64,000 bases of DNA from Promicromonospora sukumoe 327MFSha3.1 (GCF_000385135.1 NZ_ARQM01000010.1:1736001-1800000), one strand, 5' to 3'; numbered from the stretch's first letter, positions 34,301 to 42,824 are shown. A program made the numbers and translations. The notes: a model not told the origin generated them from the sequence alone.

Positions 34301-36080
34301 GCGCGCTGCCGATGAGGGTCGCGCGGAGCTGCTCCGCGGTCTGCTCGGGGCGGGCCTGCGCGAGCAGGGCGGCGGCGCCCGCGACGTGCGGGGCGGCCAT
34401 CGACGTGCCGGACATGCGGTACCGGTCGCCGTCCACGCCGAACATGGCGGGGATGTCGGACATGATCTCGAAGCCGGGGGCCACGATCTCGGGCTTGAGC
34501 GTCATGGCGTCGCTCGGGCCACGGGAGCTGAAGTCCGTGATCGTGTCGGTCCGGTCGACCGAGCCGATGGTGCCGCGCGCGGTGCCGGCCGCGACCTCGG
34601 CCTTGAAGGTCTGGTACTGCGCCGAGGAGATGTTCATCATCACCAGCGACTCGCGGCGCAGGTCGAACCCGCCGCCCGCCAGGATGTTCGCGGACCCCTG
34701 CGGGCCGGCGCCGCCGTCGTCCCCGGCCGGGTCGGTCGGGCTCGGCGTGTAGAGCAGGGCGCCGACGGCGCCGTGCTCCTCGGCGAGCTGCGCCTGCAGC
34801 AGGTGCGGGCCCTGGACCTGGCCCAGGGAGGTCGCGGTCATGCTCTGCATGACGACGATCGCGCCGCGCACGTCGCCCGCCTGCTCGTAGTCCTCCTCGT
34901 CGAAGCCGTCGCCGACGTCGACCAGGCGGGCCGTGAGGCCCTTGGCCGGCGGGTTGGCCGACATCGGGAAGCGCGTGACGTCCAGCGGACGGGGCGCGTC
35001 GCCCCGGCGGGCGCCGGCCAGCGTCAGCGTCGGGTCGGACACGCCGGTGACCTGCGCGCCCACCGCGATGACGCCCTCGGCGGCCGCCGGTGAGCTCACG
35101 GTCTGGTCGTACGGTCCGGCATTGCCGGCCGCGGCCACGACCACGACGCCCTGCCGCACCGCGGCGGTGGAGGCGCGGCCCAGCGGGTCGGTGCCGTCGC
35201 CCGGCGTGCCGAGGCTCATGTTCACGACGTCGGCCGGGTAGTCGCCCAGCGGGTTCGTCGCGGCCTCGAGCGCGAGGAGCAGGTCCTCGGTGGTGCCGCC
35301 GCCGTTGGCGTCCATGGCCTTCCAGGCCGTGAGCGTCACGTCGGGCGCCATGCCGGTCAGGTTGGCCCCGCCGGCGCCGACGATGCCGGCCACGTGCGTG
35401 CCGTGCATGTGGTCGTCCATGGGGTCGGCGTCGTCGTTGACGAAGTCGTACCCGTCGGCCACGCGGTGGCCCGGGCCGAACCCGCCGCCCAGGTCGGCCA
35501 GCGTGTAGTCGATGCCCGTGTCGATGATCGCGACGGTGCGGCCGTCACCGGTGACCGGCGCGCCGCCGGCGTCCTCGCGCTCCCAGACCTCGGGTGCGCC
35601 GGTGGCGGGGATGTTCGCCTCGTCGCCCAGGATCCGCACGGGGGCGTCCTCGGTGACGCGCGCGACGCCGGGGGCGTCGCGCAGCTCGGCGAGGTCCGCG
35701 GGGTCGACGGTGGCGACGACGGCGGACAGCAGGCCGGTGACCGACTCGGTGTCGTCCAGGTGGATGTCCTGGCGCACGGCCCAGGAGGTGACGCCCTCCT
35801 GCGCGTCCTCGACGGTCTCGACGGCGGCCCGGTAGTCGGCGGCGAAGGCGCTGCGGGCGCGCGCGGAGCCGGAACCGCTCCGCGCGGTGGCGACTGCCTC
35901 CTGGCCGACGACGTCGGCGGCCGTGGGGGAGTCGAGCTCGATGATGACGCGCACCGGGTCGGCGTCGCGTGCGACGTCCGGGGCCGCGACGGCGGTACCC
36001 GGTGACAGGACCAGTGAGGCCGAGACGAGGGTGCTCCCGAGGAGGAGACCCCGGCGACGGCCGGAGGGCAGAGGTTGCAT
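31386..36080 (-). CDS. Secreted S8 (subtilisin) protease with PA insert and Asp-box propeller
   Basis: A 1564-residue exported protease. A signal peptide (residues 1-33) and an I9 propeptide (to about 150) precede the catalytic domain with D187 (AIIDTGID), H229 (HMHGTHVAG) and S560 (SGTSMAAPHVAG). A PA-type domain interrupts between H and S. After a Fn3/Ig-like region (about 620-850) come nine or so Asp-box motifs (STDHGATW, SRDGGQRW, STDSGATW, TTDDGREW, SADGGATW), the signature of VPS10/sialidase-type beta-propellers. A C-terminal Ig-like domain ends it. Subtilisins are usually 300-1000 residues, so the propeller is the unusual part. TAGACA stands six bases before the ATG. Confidence 0.93.
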   Translation of the reverse strand: MQPLPSGRRRGLLLGSTLVSASLVLSPGTAVAAPDVARDADPVRVIIELDSPTAADVVGQEAVATARSGSGSARARSAFAADYRAAVETVEDAQEGVTSWAVRQDIHLDDTESVTGLLSAVVATVDPADLAELRDAPGVARVTEDAPVRILGDEANIPATGAPEVWEREDAGGAPVTGDGRTVAIIDTGIDYTLADLGGGFGPGHRVADGYDFVNDDADPMDDHMHGTHVAGIVGAGGANLTGMAPDVTLTAWKAMDANGGGTTEDLLLALEAATNPLGDYPADVVNMSLGTPGDGTDPLGRASTAAVRQGVVVVAAAGNAGPYDQTVSSPAAAEGVIAVGAQVTGVSDPTLTLAGARRGDAPRPLDVTRFPMSANPPAKGLTARLVDVGDGFDEEDYEQAGDVRGAIVVMQSMTATSLGQVQGPHLLQAQLAEEHGAVGALLYTPSPTDPAGDDGGAGPQGSANILAGGGFDLRRESLVMMNISSAQYQTFKAEVAAGTARGTIGSVDRTDTITDFSSRGPSDAMTLKPEIVAPGFEIMSDIPAMFGVDGDRYRMSGTSMAAPHVAGAAALLAQARPEQTAEQLRATLIGSAQELGSDDAEVSPSAQGAGKLDVAAAVDQQVTASPDAVSLGLADMGTKPAHTSTVVLRNSGTKAVTVKLAAEPAATSTGKAELSARQVKIPAGRSASVDLTVTPDTSGPAAGSVDGETSGVVVGTVSDGSTVRVPYATYVRPLQVQSSPSLATKATDVFVYTPMAPEAAPTVRATAPSGEQYTAALSAVGSSPGWYRGTVPLDEPGTYALDARATVTGRTLTGSGGVQSEGADQPGAWEQVGLSGAARELATSPTSPGTGLAMAGTGVHPFVTTDHGATWERVRSMPVADGWGIPVADTTTPGGFYVGLNGAAGRVTLDPSYNGRIVHTADAGQTWTVLPFPDVAIRELVAHGDALAAVTDDGLYLSRDGGQRWRRVAPQWDGLVAGAAFAGDDLLIATYDGVYRVAGVLDGGSEVTQPYVTTDYRDRPQGVVAEGSSAVLVRGDGVALTSTDSGATWTEGADTEQSYVTVTTLTDGTVYASGLSSYSTSTDLGQTWQTHPLPVRGPLATDVDHWPGTPAGQIVMSMENAGIFTTDDGREWTKAGVSGSDVSGVHAGVDADGEPVLRAVDFEGLHQRSVADLTPDEQNWGSIGAEGVIGRQVSEVAQSPLGDRTVWAIGTNAFGGGRILTAGAGQTDADLTQVGPTGGFSPTALAVSPHDEGTVAVGYTSLVDTGLMVSTDGFETWTSYAHEVLVQQVVMDPVDEDRLWLATSSGLYRSDDLGRTITRLTKDEARSVWVDPADTDHVVIGETPGIRVSTDGGATFADAEVPNTSAAVGTFVAVEVPDGPAAGTELLVAGAARWRPYGLAANGAGVLVSADGGATWASASGGLTAMSVRSLAVSADGAWVYAGADEGGVHRTAVSALVPADALPAATSTQIKAPSSVRPLEPFLVKVTVSADDATPSGRVTVTVGQDGDRHPYERTVKLRGGRADVLVPPLLRSGEYTITAEYGGAEDLGASEATADLEVKRR

Positions 36081-36207
36081 GAGGGCTGTCTAGCCCGCGC
36101 TACCCTACGTGAGCAATGGGTGAGATGGCCGGATGCGGCCACTGGCCGGTACCGGCCGCAAGTGTTTACACGGACGTCACGCGCCAGGGCATTTTTCACC
36201 CCGGCCT

Positions 36208-37215
36208 CTAGAGCCACCCCTTGCGGACCGCCTGCACCCCCGCCTGGAACCGGTTGGCCGCGCCGAGGCGGCGCATCAGGTCGGCGCTGCGGCGGCGCAG
36301 GGTCCGCTCCGACAGGCCGAGCTCCCGCGCGATCGCCTCGTCCTTGGCCCCGGAGCCGAGCAGCGCGAGCAGCGCCCGGTCGTCCTTGTTCGGCCCGCGG
36401 TCCGGGGGAGCGGCGCCCTCCAGGGTGTCGCCGGCGGGGATCTCCACGGCGTCGGCCCACGCCGCCTCGAACGCGGCGACGAGCAGGTCCACCAGCGGGC
36501 CGCCCTCGACCACGACGGCGGCGGGGTGCTGCGGGTCGAGGTCCGTGCTGACCAGCGCGGTGCGCCGGTCGGCGATCGCCAGCTTGGTGGGCAGCGTCCG
36601 CGCGATCCGCGCCTGCTCGCCCGCCGACGCCGCGTGCCGCAGCTCCGCCCAGGCACCCGGCAGGTCCAGCACCTCCGCCGCGTACACGGCCCGCCACTGG
36701 ACCCCGCGCGCCAGTGCGAGCGGCTCGACGGGGTTCTCGTCCGCCAGCACGTACGGCGGCCGGTCGAACGCCAGGAACTCGGCAGTCACCTCGTGCTGCA
36801 TGCGCGTGTACCAGGCGCCGATCAGCGCCGGGTCGTCGATGACGTGCACGCCCGCGCCCGAGCCGGCGACGTCGGCGGTCTGCTCGAACAGGCCGGCCAG
36901 ATCCGGGATGGTGGAGCGGACCCGGTCGAGCTGCGCCGCCGTCCGGTCGGTCAGCGCCCGCAGCGCCACGCGCGGGTCCACGGCCGTGTACTCGCCGTCG
37001 CTCCCGCTGGTGCGGTTGATCAGCCCGGCCGCGCGCAGCCGCGCCAGCATCCCGGCGAAGTCGGTGCCCTCCAACGGCACGCCCTGCGCCACGTCCTCCA
37101 CCCGGACCGTGCCCTGGGCCAGCACGTACCGGTAGACCAGCCGGGTGTCGTCGTCGATCCCGACCGCCTGGAAGTCGCTGTCGGGATCGCGGTCGGGTGG
37201 GGAGTCCGGGGCCAT
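36208..37215 (-). CDS. LuxR-type helix-turn-helix regulator beside the S8 protease
   Basis: A 335-residue regulator. The C-terminal HTH reads SGAKDEAIARELGLSERTLRRRSADLMRRLGAANRFQAGVQAVRKGWL, similar to LuxR/GerE domains. The N-terminal 80 residues resemble a TrmB-like winged helix, and the middle is an unclassified ligand or phospholipase-D-like domain. Large S8 proteases with propellers are often accompanied by this regulator type in actinobacteria, so it may control the protease; that is inference. TACGCT lies seven bases before the ATG at 37215, a near-leaderless start. Confidence 0.82.
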   Translation of the reverse strand: MAPDSPPDRDPDSDFQAVGIDDDTRLVYRYVLAQGTVRVEDVAQGVPLEGTDFAGMLARLRAAGLINRTSGSDGEYTAVDPRVALRALTDRTAAQLDRVRSTIPDLAGLFEQTADVAGSGAGVHVIDDPALIGAWYTRMQHEVTAEFLAFDRPPYVLADENPVEPLALARGVQWRAVYAAEVLDLPGAWAELRHAASAGEQARIARTLPTKLAIADRRTALVSTDLDPQHPAAVVVEGGPLVDLLVAAFEAAWADAVEIPAGDTLEGAAPPDRGPNKDDRALLALLGSGAKDEAIARELGLSERTLRRRSADLMRRLGAANRFQAGVQAVRKGWL

Positions 37216-37250
37216 GGGGGTCAGCGTAGGTCAGCGCTGGTCGGCGAAGG

Positions 37251-38180
37251 TCAGCGGGGCCGCGCCTCGCCGTCGACGTCGGCCAGGAAGGCGAGGACCG
37301 CCTCGGACAGTGCGCCGGGCGCCTCGAGGGCGACGTGGTGCCCGACGCCGTCCAGCAGCACGGAGCGGACCTCGCGGTCGGTGACCTGCCTCATCGTCGC
37401 CGCGGTGAACGGCCCGCCGCTCGAGCCGACCGCCAGCACCGGGACGGTCAGCGGGCTCGCCTGGGCGAGGGTCCTGAGCTCGTCGCCCTCGGTGAGCATC
37501 GACCGGTACAGCCCGGCCGCGCCGCGCCAGCCGCCGGGGCGGGAGTAGGTGCGCGCCAGCTCGGTGACGTCCGCGTCGGTGACCGCGCCGGGCACCGCCG
37601 TCATGGTGGGGAACACCCAGTCGCCGAGGAACTCCCGCTCGCGCCCGGCGAGCAGCAGCTCGGGGACGCCGGGAGCCGCCAGGGCGCCGACGTGCCAGGA
37701 TCCGCCGTGCGTGACGTCGGCGAGGCCCTCGAGCCCGAAGCCGGCCAGGCCCATCTCGACGGCGGTGAGGCTGGCGACGTCCTCGGGGTGCGTCGCCGCG
37801 AGCCGGAACACCGTGGCCCCGGCGATGTCCTGGCCCAGCAGGTGCACCGGGCCGAGGTCGAGATGCTCGACCAGCCGGTGCAGGTCCTCGGCCGCGGTCG
37901 CGCTGGCGCCGTCCGTGGTCACCGATCCAGTCTCCGGAGTGGTCCCGGAACTGGCCGCGGGGATGGTCTCGGAGTCACCGAAGCCGCGCAGGTCGACGGC
38001 GAACACCCGGTGCCGTTCAGCCAGCAGGGGGATCACCCGGTGGAACGCCCACCAGGTCTCGGGGAACCCGTGCACGAGCAGGACCGGGGAACCCCCGGTG
38101 CCCGCCGACACGTAGTGCAGCTCGGTGCCGTTCAGGCGAACGGCGTGGTGCGTCACGGCGGGGGCGGGTGCGGTGTTCAT
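37251..38180 (-). CDS. Alpha/beta hydrolase, epoxide-hydrolase-like
   Basis: A 309-residue hydrolase. HGFPETWWAF forms the oxyanion hole, the nucleophile elbow is GQDIAG with aspartate, and the base histidine is in GVGHHVALEAP. An aspartate nucleophile marks epoxide hydrolases or haloalkane dehalogenases and not esterases. A Thr/Ser-rich insert (PAASSGTTPETGSVTTDGAS) sits in the loop before the helix carrying EDLHRLVEHL. AGGAG lies nine bases upstream of the ATG. It is divergent from a MarR gene with twin operators between. Confidence 0.9.
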   Translation of the reverse strand: MNTAPAPAVTHHAVRLNGTELHYVSAGTGGSPVLLVHGFPETWWAFHRVIPLLAERHRVFAVDLRGFGDSETIPAASSGTTPETGSVTTDGASATAAEDLHRLVEHLDLGPVHLLGQDIAGATVFRLAATHPEDVASLTAVEMGLAGFGLEGLADVTHGGSWHVGALAAPGVPELLLAGREREFLGDWVFPTMTAVPGAVTDADVTELARTYSRPGGWRGAAGLYRSMLTEGDELRTLAQASPLTVPVLAVGSSGGPFTAATMRQVTDREVRSVLLDGVGHHVALEAPGALSEAVLAFLADVDGEARPR

Positions 38181-38212
38181 CGGGGTCAGCTCCTGCGGGG
38201 TCGACGTCGGTT

Positions 38213-38252
38213 CGACAACTTGGTTGTCTAAAACTAGTCAACCAAGTTGTCG
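38213..38252. promoter_or_regulatory. Twin MarR operators
   Basis: CGACAACTTGGTTG at 38213-38226 and CAACCAAGTTGTCG at 38239-38252 are exact inverted repeats. Each half contains its own CAAC-NNN-GTTG dyad, with centres 23 bases apart. They cover the space between the hydrolase and the MarR promoter. Confidence 0.75.
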
Positions 38253-38280
38253 TTGTCCAGGGGGCGCATAGGCTGGCGCC

Positions 38281-38751
38281 ATGTCTCGATCCGGCGCCGA
38301 TCTCGCCCTCCTGCTCCTGGGCGGCTACCGCACGCTCGTCGACGCGGCGGTGGTCGAGCTGGCCGCGCGCGGCTACGACGACTTCCGCCCGGTGCACGAC
38401 TTCGTGATGCGGGCCGTCGCCGCGGGTGCGGACACCGCGTCCGAGGTGGGCCGGCGCACGTCCGTCTCGAAGCAGGCGGCGGCGAAGACCATCGCGGTCC
38501 TCGTGGACCGCGGCTACGTCTCCAGCGAGGCCGACCCCGCCGACGCCCGGCGCAAGCGGCTGCGGGTGACCGAGCGCGGCTTCGACGTGCTGCGTCAGGG
38601 GGAGGCGATCTTCGACGAGCTGCGCGAGGCGTGGGGGCGGCGGATCGGCGCCGCGGAGCTCGCTCTCCTCGAGGAGCGCCTCACCACCCTGGTCGGCGAC
38701 GACGTGGTGCGCCCCGACGCCCCCGGGTGGGTCGCGCGGGACGCCGGCTGA
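38281..38751 (+). CDS. MarR-family regulator of the divergent hydrolase
   Basis: A 156-residue MarR protein. The recognition region is SEVGRRTSVSKQAAAKTIAVLVDRGYVSSE, and the wing DPADARRKRLRVTERG carries the DxRxxR signature of the family. TAGGCT (38269-38274), six bases, and ATG at 38281 form a leaderless start. With the twin dyads upstream it very likely represses itself and the epoxide-hydrolase-like gene; the inducing ligand is unknown. Confidence 0.92.
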   Translation: MSRSGADLALLLLGGYRTLVDAAVVELAARGYDDFRPVHDFVMRAVAAGADTASEVGRRTSVSKQAAAKTIAVLVDRGYVSSEADPADARRKRLRVTERGFDVLRQGEAIFDELREAWGRRIGAAELALLEERLTTLVGDDVVRPDAPGWVARDAG

Positions 38752-38758
38752 GTCCCCA

Positions 38759-38804
38759 GGACGCGCGCGGGGGCGGTCGCGGCGGCGATCGCCGGTGCGC
38801 GTCC
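38759..38804. terminator. Hairpin after the MarR gene
   Basis: GGACGCGC at 38759-38766 pairs with GCGCGTCC at 38797-38804, with further GC pairing possible inside. It starts eight bases after the MarR stop. Confidence 0.5.
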
Positions 38805-38915
38805 TCGGGCGGGTGAAAACCCGGGGAACCGTGGGGATCGCGCACTAATCTGAGCGGCAAGAATCACTACTTTTCATGCTGGCCGGCCGTGGCGACGCGC
38901 GAAACAGGAGAAAAG

Positions 38916-40835
38916 ATGGCGAACCTGACCATTATCGAGCGGTCGCCCGACCCCGAGACGCATCAGCCCGGGCCACGCTGGCCCTCCATCGCCGTCTGGA
39001 TCCGCTCGCTCGGTGAGAGCCGCCTCGGCGCGCTCCTCCTCCTGCTCGGCACCGTCGCCGCGATCGTCTGGGCCAACGTCTCCTACGAGTCGTACGCCGA
39101 GTTCTGGGAGACCCACCTCAACCTCGGGGTGGGCGACTTCCAGGTCGAGTTCACGCTGCACGCCCTGGTCAACGACGCGCTCATGGCCATCTTCTTCTTC
39201 ACCGTCGGCCTGGAGGTGCGGCGTGAGTTCGCGATCGGCGAGCTCACGAGCTGGTCCCGCGCCATGGTGCCGGTGGCCGCCGCCGTCGCCGGGCTCGTGG
39301 TCCCCGCCGTGCTCTACGTGCTCATCGCGCAGGGCTCCGGCTGGGAGCACGCCTGGGGGATCGTCATCTCCACCGACACCGCGTTCGTCGTCGGCGCGCT
39401 GGCGCTGATCGGGCCACGCGCGCCCGGCCGCCTGAGAGTGTTCCTGCTGGCGCTCGCAGTGGTCGACGACATCGGCGCCCTGAGCATCATCGCGCTGGTC
39501 TACACCGAGAACTTCGACCCGCTGCCGCTGGTCGTCGCGGCCGTCGGTCTGGCCGGCGTCTACCTCACGCGGTACGTGCCGAGCGGCCGCGGGCCCATCT
39601 ACGCCACGCTGTCGATCGTCGTGTGGCTCGCGTTCCTCGCCTCGGGCGTGCACCCGACCCTGGCCGGCGTCGCCATCGCGCTGCTCGTGCCGGTCTACCG
39701 GCCCAGCCGGCGCGACGTCGAGCACGCGCTGACGCTGGCGCGCACGTTCCGGCAGTCGCCGAACAGCGACTACGCGCGGGCCGCGGCGAACAGCCTGCGC
39801 GAGTCGATCTCGATCAACGAGCGGCTCCAGTCGGCCTACGCCCCGTACGTCGCGTACGTGATCCTGCCGCTGTTTGCGCTGGCGAACGCGGGCGTGCAGA
39901 TCAACGCGGAGATCCTGGCCGCGGCGGCGTCGTCGGCGATCACGTGGGGCATCATCGTGGGTCTCGTGGTGGGCAAGTTCATCGGCGTGCTGGGCTCCGG
40001 GACGGTCATGCGCGTGCTGCGCATCGGCGACCTCGGGCCGGGCCTGACGCTCGACCGGCTCGCCGGGGGCGGCGCGCTGTGCGGCATCGGCTTCACGATC
40101 TCGCTGTTCATCGTCGACCTCGCGATCGAGGACCCCGGCGTGCAGAACGAGGCCCGGGTGGGCGTGCTCACGGCGTCGGTGGTCGCGTTCGCGCTGGCCG
40201 CCGTCATCTTCAAGATCTCGGACCGCGTGCACCCGGCCAAGGAGGCGGGCGCCACGCTGCTGCGCCCCGTCGACCCGGCCCGGGACCACGTGTACGGCCC
40301 GGCGGACGCGCCCTACACGCTGGTGGAGTACGGCGACTTCCAGTGCGGGTTCTGCTCCAAGGCGTCGGGCGCCATCCAGGAGGTGCACCGCGAGCTCGGC
40401 GACCGGCTGCGGTACGTCTGGCGGCACGCCCCGCTGGACCGGTACCACCCGAACGCCGTCGCCGCGGCGGAGGCGTCGGAGGCCGCCGCGCTGCAGGGCA
40501 AGTTCTTCGACATGGAGCGCAGCCTGCTGCTCGACCAGGAGAACCAGCTGCCCTCCGACATCGTCCGGCGGGCGGTGGAGCTCGGGCTCGACGTCGACCG
40601 GTTCGAGCGGGACCTCACCTCCCCGGAGGTGGCCGGGCGCGTGCGCGACGACGTGCTCGACGCCGAGGCCATGGAGGTCACGGCGGTGCCGACGTTCTTC
40701 GTCAACGGCCGGCGGCACACCGGGCCGTACGACGCGCAGTCGCTGATCCACGCCCTGGAGACGACGGCGCCGGTCGCGCAGGCGGTGCCGGCCGAGGAGC
40801 GCGCGGCGGGGGAGCGGGCCCCGGAGGAGGCGTGA
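38916..40835 (+). CDS. nhaA: Na+/H+ antiporter NhaA fused to a DsbA-like thioredoxin domain
   Basis: A 639-residue membrane protein. Residues 20-440 are NhaA with about 11-12 transmembrane helices, including DALMAIFFFTVGLEVRREF and the ion-binding VVDDIGALSIIAL (the two aspartates match D163/D164 of E. coli NhaA). Residues 460-625 form a DsbA/thioredoxin domain: APYTLVEYGDFQCGFCSKAS holds the CGFC redox pair, and VTAVPTFFVNGRRHTG has the cis-proline. Many actinobacterial NhaA proteins share this fusion. CAGGAG precedes ATG 38916; an in-frame GTG at 38889 is less likely. It exports Na+ and handles pH stress; the role of the redox domain is unknown. Confidence 0.95.
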   Translation: MANLTIIERSPDPETHQPGPRWPSIAVWIRSLGESRLGALLLLLGTVAAIVWANVSYESYAEFWETHLNLGVGDFQVEFTLHALVNDALMAIFFFTVGLEVRREFAIGELTSWSRAMVPVAAAVAGLVVPAVLYVLIAQGSGWEHAWGIVISTDTAFVVGALALIGPRAPGRLRVFLLALAVVDDIGALSIIALVYTENFDPLPLVVAAVGLAGVYLTRYVPSGRGPIYATLSIVVWLAFLASGVHPTLAGVAIALLVPVYRPSRRDVEHALTLARTFRQSPNSDYARAAANSLRESISINERLQSAYAPYVAYVILPLFALANAGVQINAEILAAAASSAITWGIIVGLVVGKFIGVLGSGTVMRVLRIGDLGPGLTLDRLAGGGALCGIGFTISLFIVDLAIEDPGVQNEARVGVLTASVVAFALAAVIFKISDRVHPAKEAGATLLRPVDPARDHVYGPADAPYTLVEYGDFQCGFCSKASGAIQEVHRELGDRLRYVWRHAPLDRYHPNAVAAAEASEAAALQGKFFDMERSLLLDQENQLPSDIVRRAVELGLDVDRFERDLTSPEVAGRVRDDVLDAEAMEVTAVPTFFVNGRRHTGPYDAQSLIHALETTAPVAQAVPAEERAAGERAPEEA

Positions 40836-40851
40836 CTGCCGGTCGGGCATG

Positions 40852-41010
40852 ATCGGCAGTTTCGGGCTGGTCGGCAGTATCGGGGCGGCTGGCGGCTTCA
40901 GGCGATCGGCAGTTTCGGGTGGTCGGTAAAAGGTCAGGTGGTCGGCAACTTGAGCTGCCGACCACCTGACCTTCTACCGACCACCCGGAACTGCCGACCA
41001 CCCACCCCGG
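40852..41010. repeat. Repeat cluster with copy 2 of the 31-kb palindrome
   Basis: 40921-40982 is an inverted repeat of 31-base arms with three mismatches, the same sequence as the palindrome at 31298-31359. Around it, GATCGGCAGTTTCGGG-like units occur at 40852-40920 in direct orientation and once inverted at about 40985-41002. The palindrome lies between the convergent nhaA and permease genes and probably serves as a two-way terminator. Confidence 0.75.
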
Positions 41011-41037
41011 GCCGGAGCGCGCCCGGGCAGCCGGGGC

Positions 41038-41925
41038 TCAGCCCTTGACCGAGCCCGACATCAGGCCGCCCACGAAGTACTTGCCGAGGATGATGTACAC
41101 GATCAGCGTCGGCAGCGACGCGAACAGCGCGCCCGCCATGGAGACGCCGTAGTTCTGCAGCAGCGCGCCGTTGGCGAGGTTGTTCAGCGCCACGGTCACG
41201 GGGCCGTTCTGCGACGACGAGAAGAACACCGCGAACAGGAAGTCGTTCCACGCCGAGGTGAACTGCCAGATGAGCACCACCACGAAGCTCGGGATCGAGA
41301 TCGGCAGCACGATCGACCAGTAGGTGCGCAGCATGCCCGCGCCGTCGACGCGCCCGGCCTCGATGAGCTCGTGCGGCACCGTCGAGTAGTAGTTGCGGAA
41401 GATCAGCGTCGTGATCGGGATGCCGTAGACCACGTGCAGCATGATCAGCGTGGGCACACCCGTGGGGATGCCGAGGTTCAGCACGAGCTGGGTCAGGGGG
41501 ATCATCACGGCCTGGTACGGGATGAACATCCCGAACAGGATGAGCGTGAAGACGATGTCCGCGCCCTTGAAGCTCCAGCGCGAGAGCACGAACCCGTTCA
41601 GCGAGCCGAGGAACGCCGAGATGATCGAGCTCGGCACGACGATCGCGAGCGTGCGCCCGATCGCGGGCGCCAGCGTGGTCCAGGCCGTGGCCCAGTTCTC
41701 CATGGTCCAGATCTGGGGCAGGGCCCAGGCGCGGCTCGGGTCGGCGTCGCCGGTGCCCTTGAAGCTGGTCACCAGCAGCACGTACACCGGGATCAGGACG
41801 ACGATCAGGAAGAAGATCAGGCCCACGTACTTCAGGGTGCGCGCCAGCGAGTACCGGCCCTTGTGGACGCGCGGCGCGACGGGCGCCGGGCGGTGCGCGG
41901 TGAGCTGTTCGGCCTCGGCGGTCAT
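41038..41925 (-). CDS. Sugar ABC transporter permease, MalG type
   Basis: A 295-residue inner-membrane permease with six hydrophobic segments. The EAA loop is ELIEAGRVDGAGMLRTYWSIVLPIS, which docks on the ATPase. With the upstream permease and binding protein it forms an oligosaccharide importer; no ATPase gene is in the cluster, so it probably uses a shared MsiK-type ATPase encoded elsewhere, as usual in actinobacteria. The ATG at 41925 overlaps the stop of the upstream permease as ATGA. Confidence 0.95.
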   Translation of the reverse strand: MTAEAEQLTAHRPAPVAPRVHKGRYSLARTLKYVGLIFFLIVVLIPVYVLLVTSFKGTGDADPSRAWALPQIWTMENWATAWTTLAPAIGRTLAIVVPSSIISAFLGSLNGFVLSRWSFKGADIVFTLILFGMFIPYQAVMIPLTQLVLNLGIPTGVPTLIMLHVVYGIPITTLIFRNYYSTVPHELIEAGRVDGAGMLRTYWSIVLPISIPSFVVVLIWQFTSAWNDFLFAVFFSSSQNGPVTVALNNLANGALLQNYGVSMAGALFASLPTLIVYIILGKYFVGGLMSGSVKG

Positions 41926-42824
41926 CGCTTCTCCTCGCGGTTCGTGCGGATCAGGTAGGGCACGATGACGATCGCGACGATGATCAGCAGGATCGAGCCG
42001 ACGGCGGCGGCGTTCGCGTAGTCGAAGCTCGACTTGAACACGAACATGTCGACGGCGGGAACCTTGGTCTGGTAGTTCGCGGGCTTGGAGATCGACATGA
42101 TGAGGTCGAACGCCTTGAGCGACATGTGGCCGATGATGATCAGCGCGGACAGCGCGACCGGCGAGAGCTGCGGGAACAGGACGTGCCGGTAGAGCTTCCA
42201 CTCGGAGGCGCCGTCCATCCGGGCGGCCTCGCGCAGCTCCTCGGGGATGCCGCGGAACCCGGCGAGGAACAGCGCCATGACGTAGCCGGAGAGCTGCCAG
42301 ATCGCGGGGATGGCGATCGCGATGATGCCGAACGTGACGTTGTTCCACCAGTTGTTCTGCAGCGCGTCGAGCCCGACGATCTGGAACAGGCGGTTCAGGC
42401 CCGAGGCCTGCTCGTCCTGGTTGGAGTTGAGCAGCCAGCGCCACACCACACCCGAGGCGACGAACGAGACGGCCATCGGGAAGAGGTAGACCGAGCGGAA
42501 CAGTCCCTCGCCCTTGACGGGCTTCTCGAGCATCCACGCCCACAGGAAGCCCATGATCATGGTCCCGACGAGGAACACGACCGTGTACAGGACGAGGTTC
42601 ATCAGCGAGTGCTGGAAGTCCTCGCTGGCCAGCAGGTCGATGTAGTTGGTGAACCACACGAGCACGGCCGGCTTCTGCCCGGTGGCCTGGGCCGCCGTGT
42701 GGTTGTCCGTCAGGGACGTGGTGAAGTTGGCGGCGATCAGCCCGTAGACGAAGACGCCGAGGAGGATCAGGGACGGGGCGAGCATGAGCAGCGGTGGCCC
42801 GACTCGCCGCAGTTTGTTCAGCAT
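41922..42824 (-). CDS. Sugar ABC transporter permease, MalF type
   Basis: A 300-residue permease with six transmembrane helices and the EAA loop ELREAARMDGASEWKLYRHVLFPQLSP. GAGGT precedes the ATG at 42824; the open frame extends further upstream, but the first hydrophobic segment begins right after MLNKLRRVGPP. It is the middle gene of the binding protein-permease-permease operon. Confidence 0.95.
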   Translation of the reverse strand: MLNKLRRVGPPLLMLAPSLILLGVFVYGLIAANFTTSLTDNHTAAQATGQKPAVLVWFTNYIDLLASEDFQHSLMNLVLYTVVFLVGTMIMGFLWAWMLEKPVKGEGLFRSVYLFPMAVSFVASGVVWRWLLNSNQDEQASGLNRLFQIVGLDALQNNWWNNVTFGIIAIAIPAIWQLSGYVMALFLAGFRGIPEELREAARMDGASEWKLYRHVLFPQLSPVALSALIIIGHMSLKAFDLIMSISKPANYQTKVPAVDMFVFKSSFDYANAAAVGSILLIIVAIVIVPYLIRTNREEKR

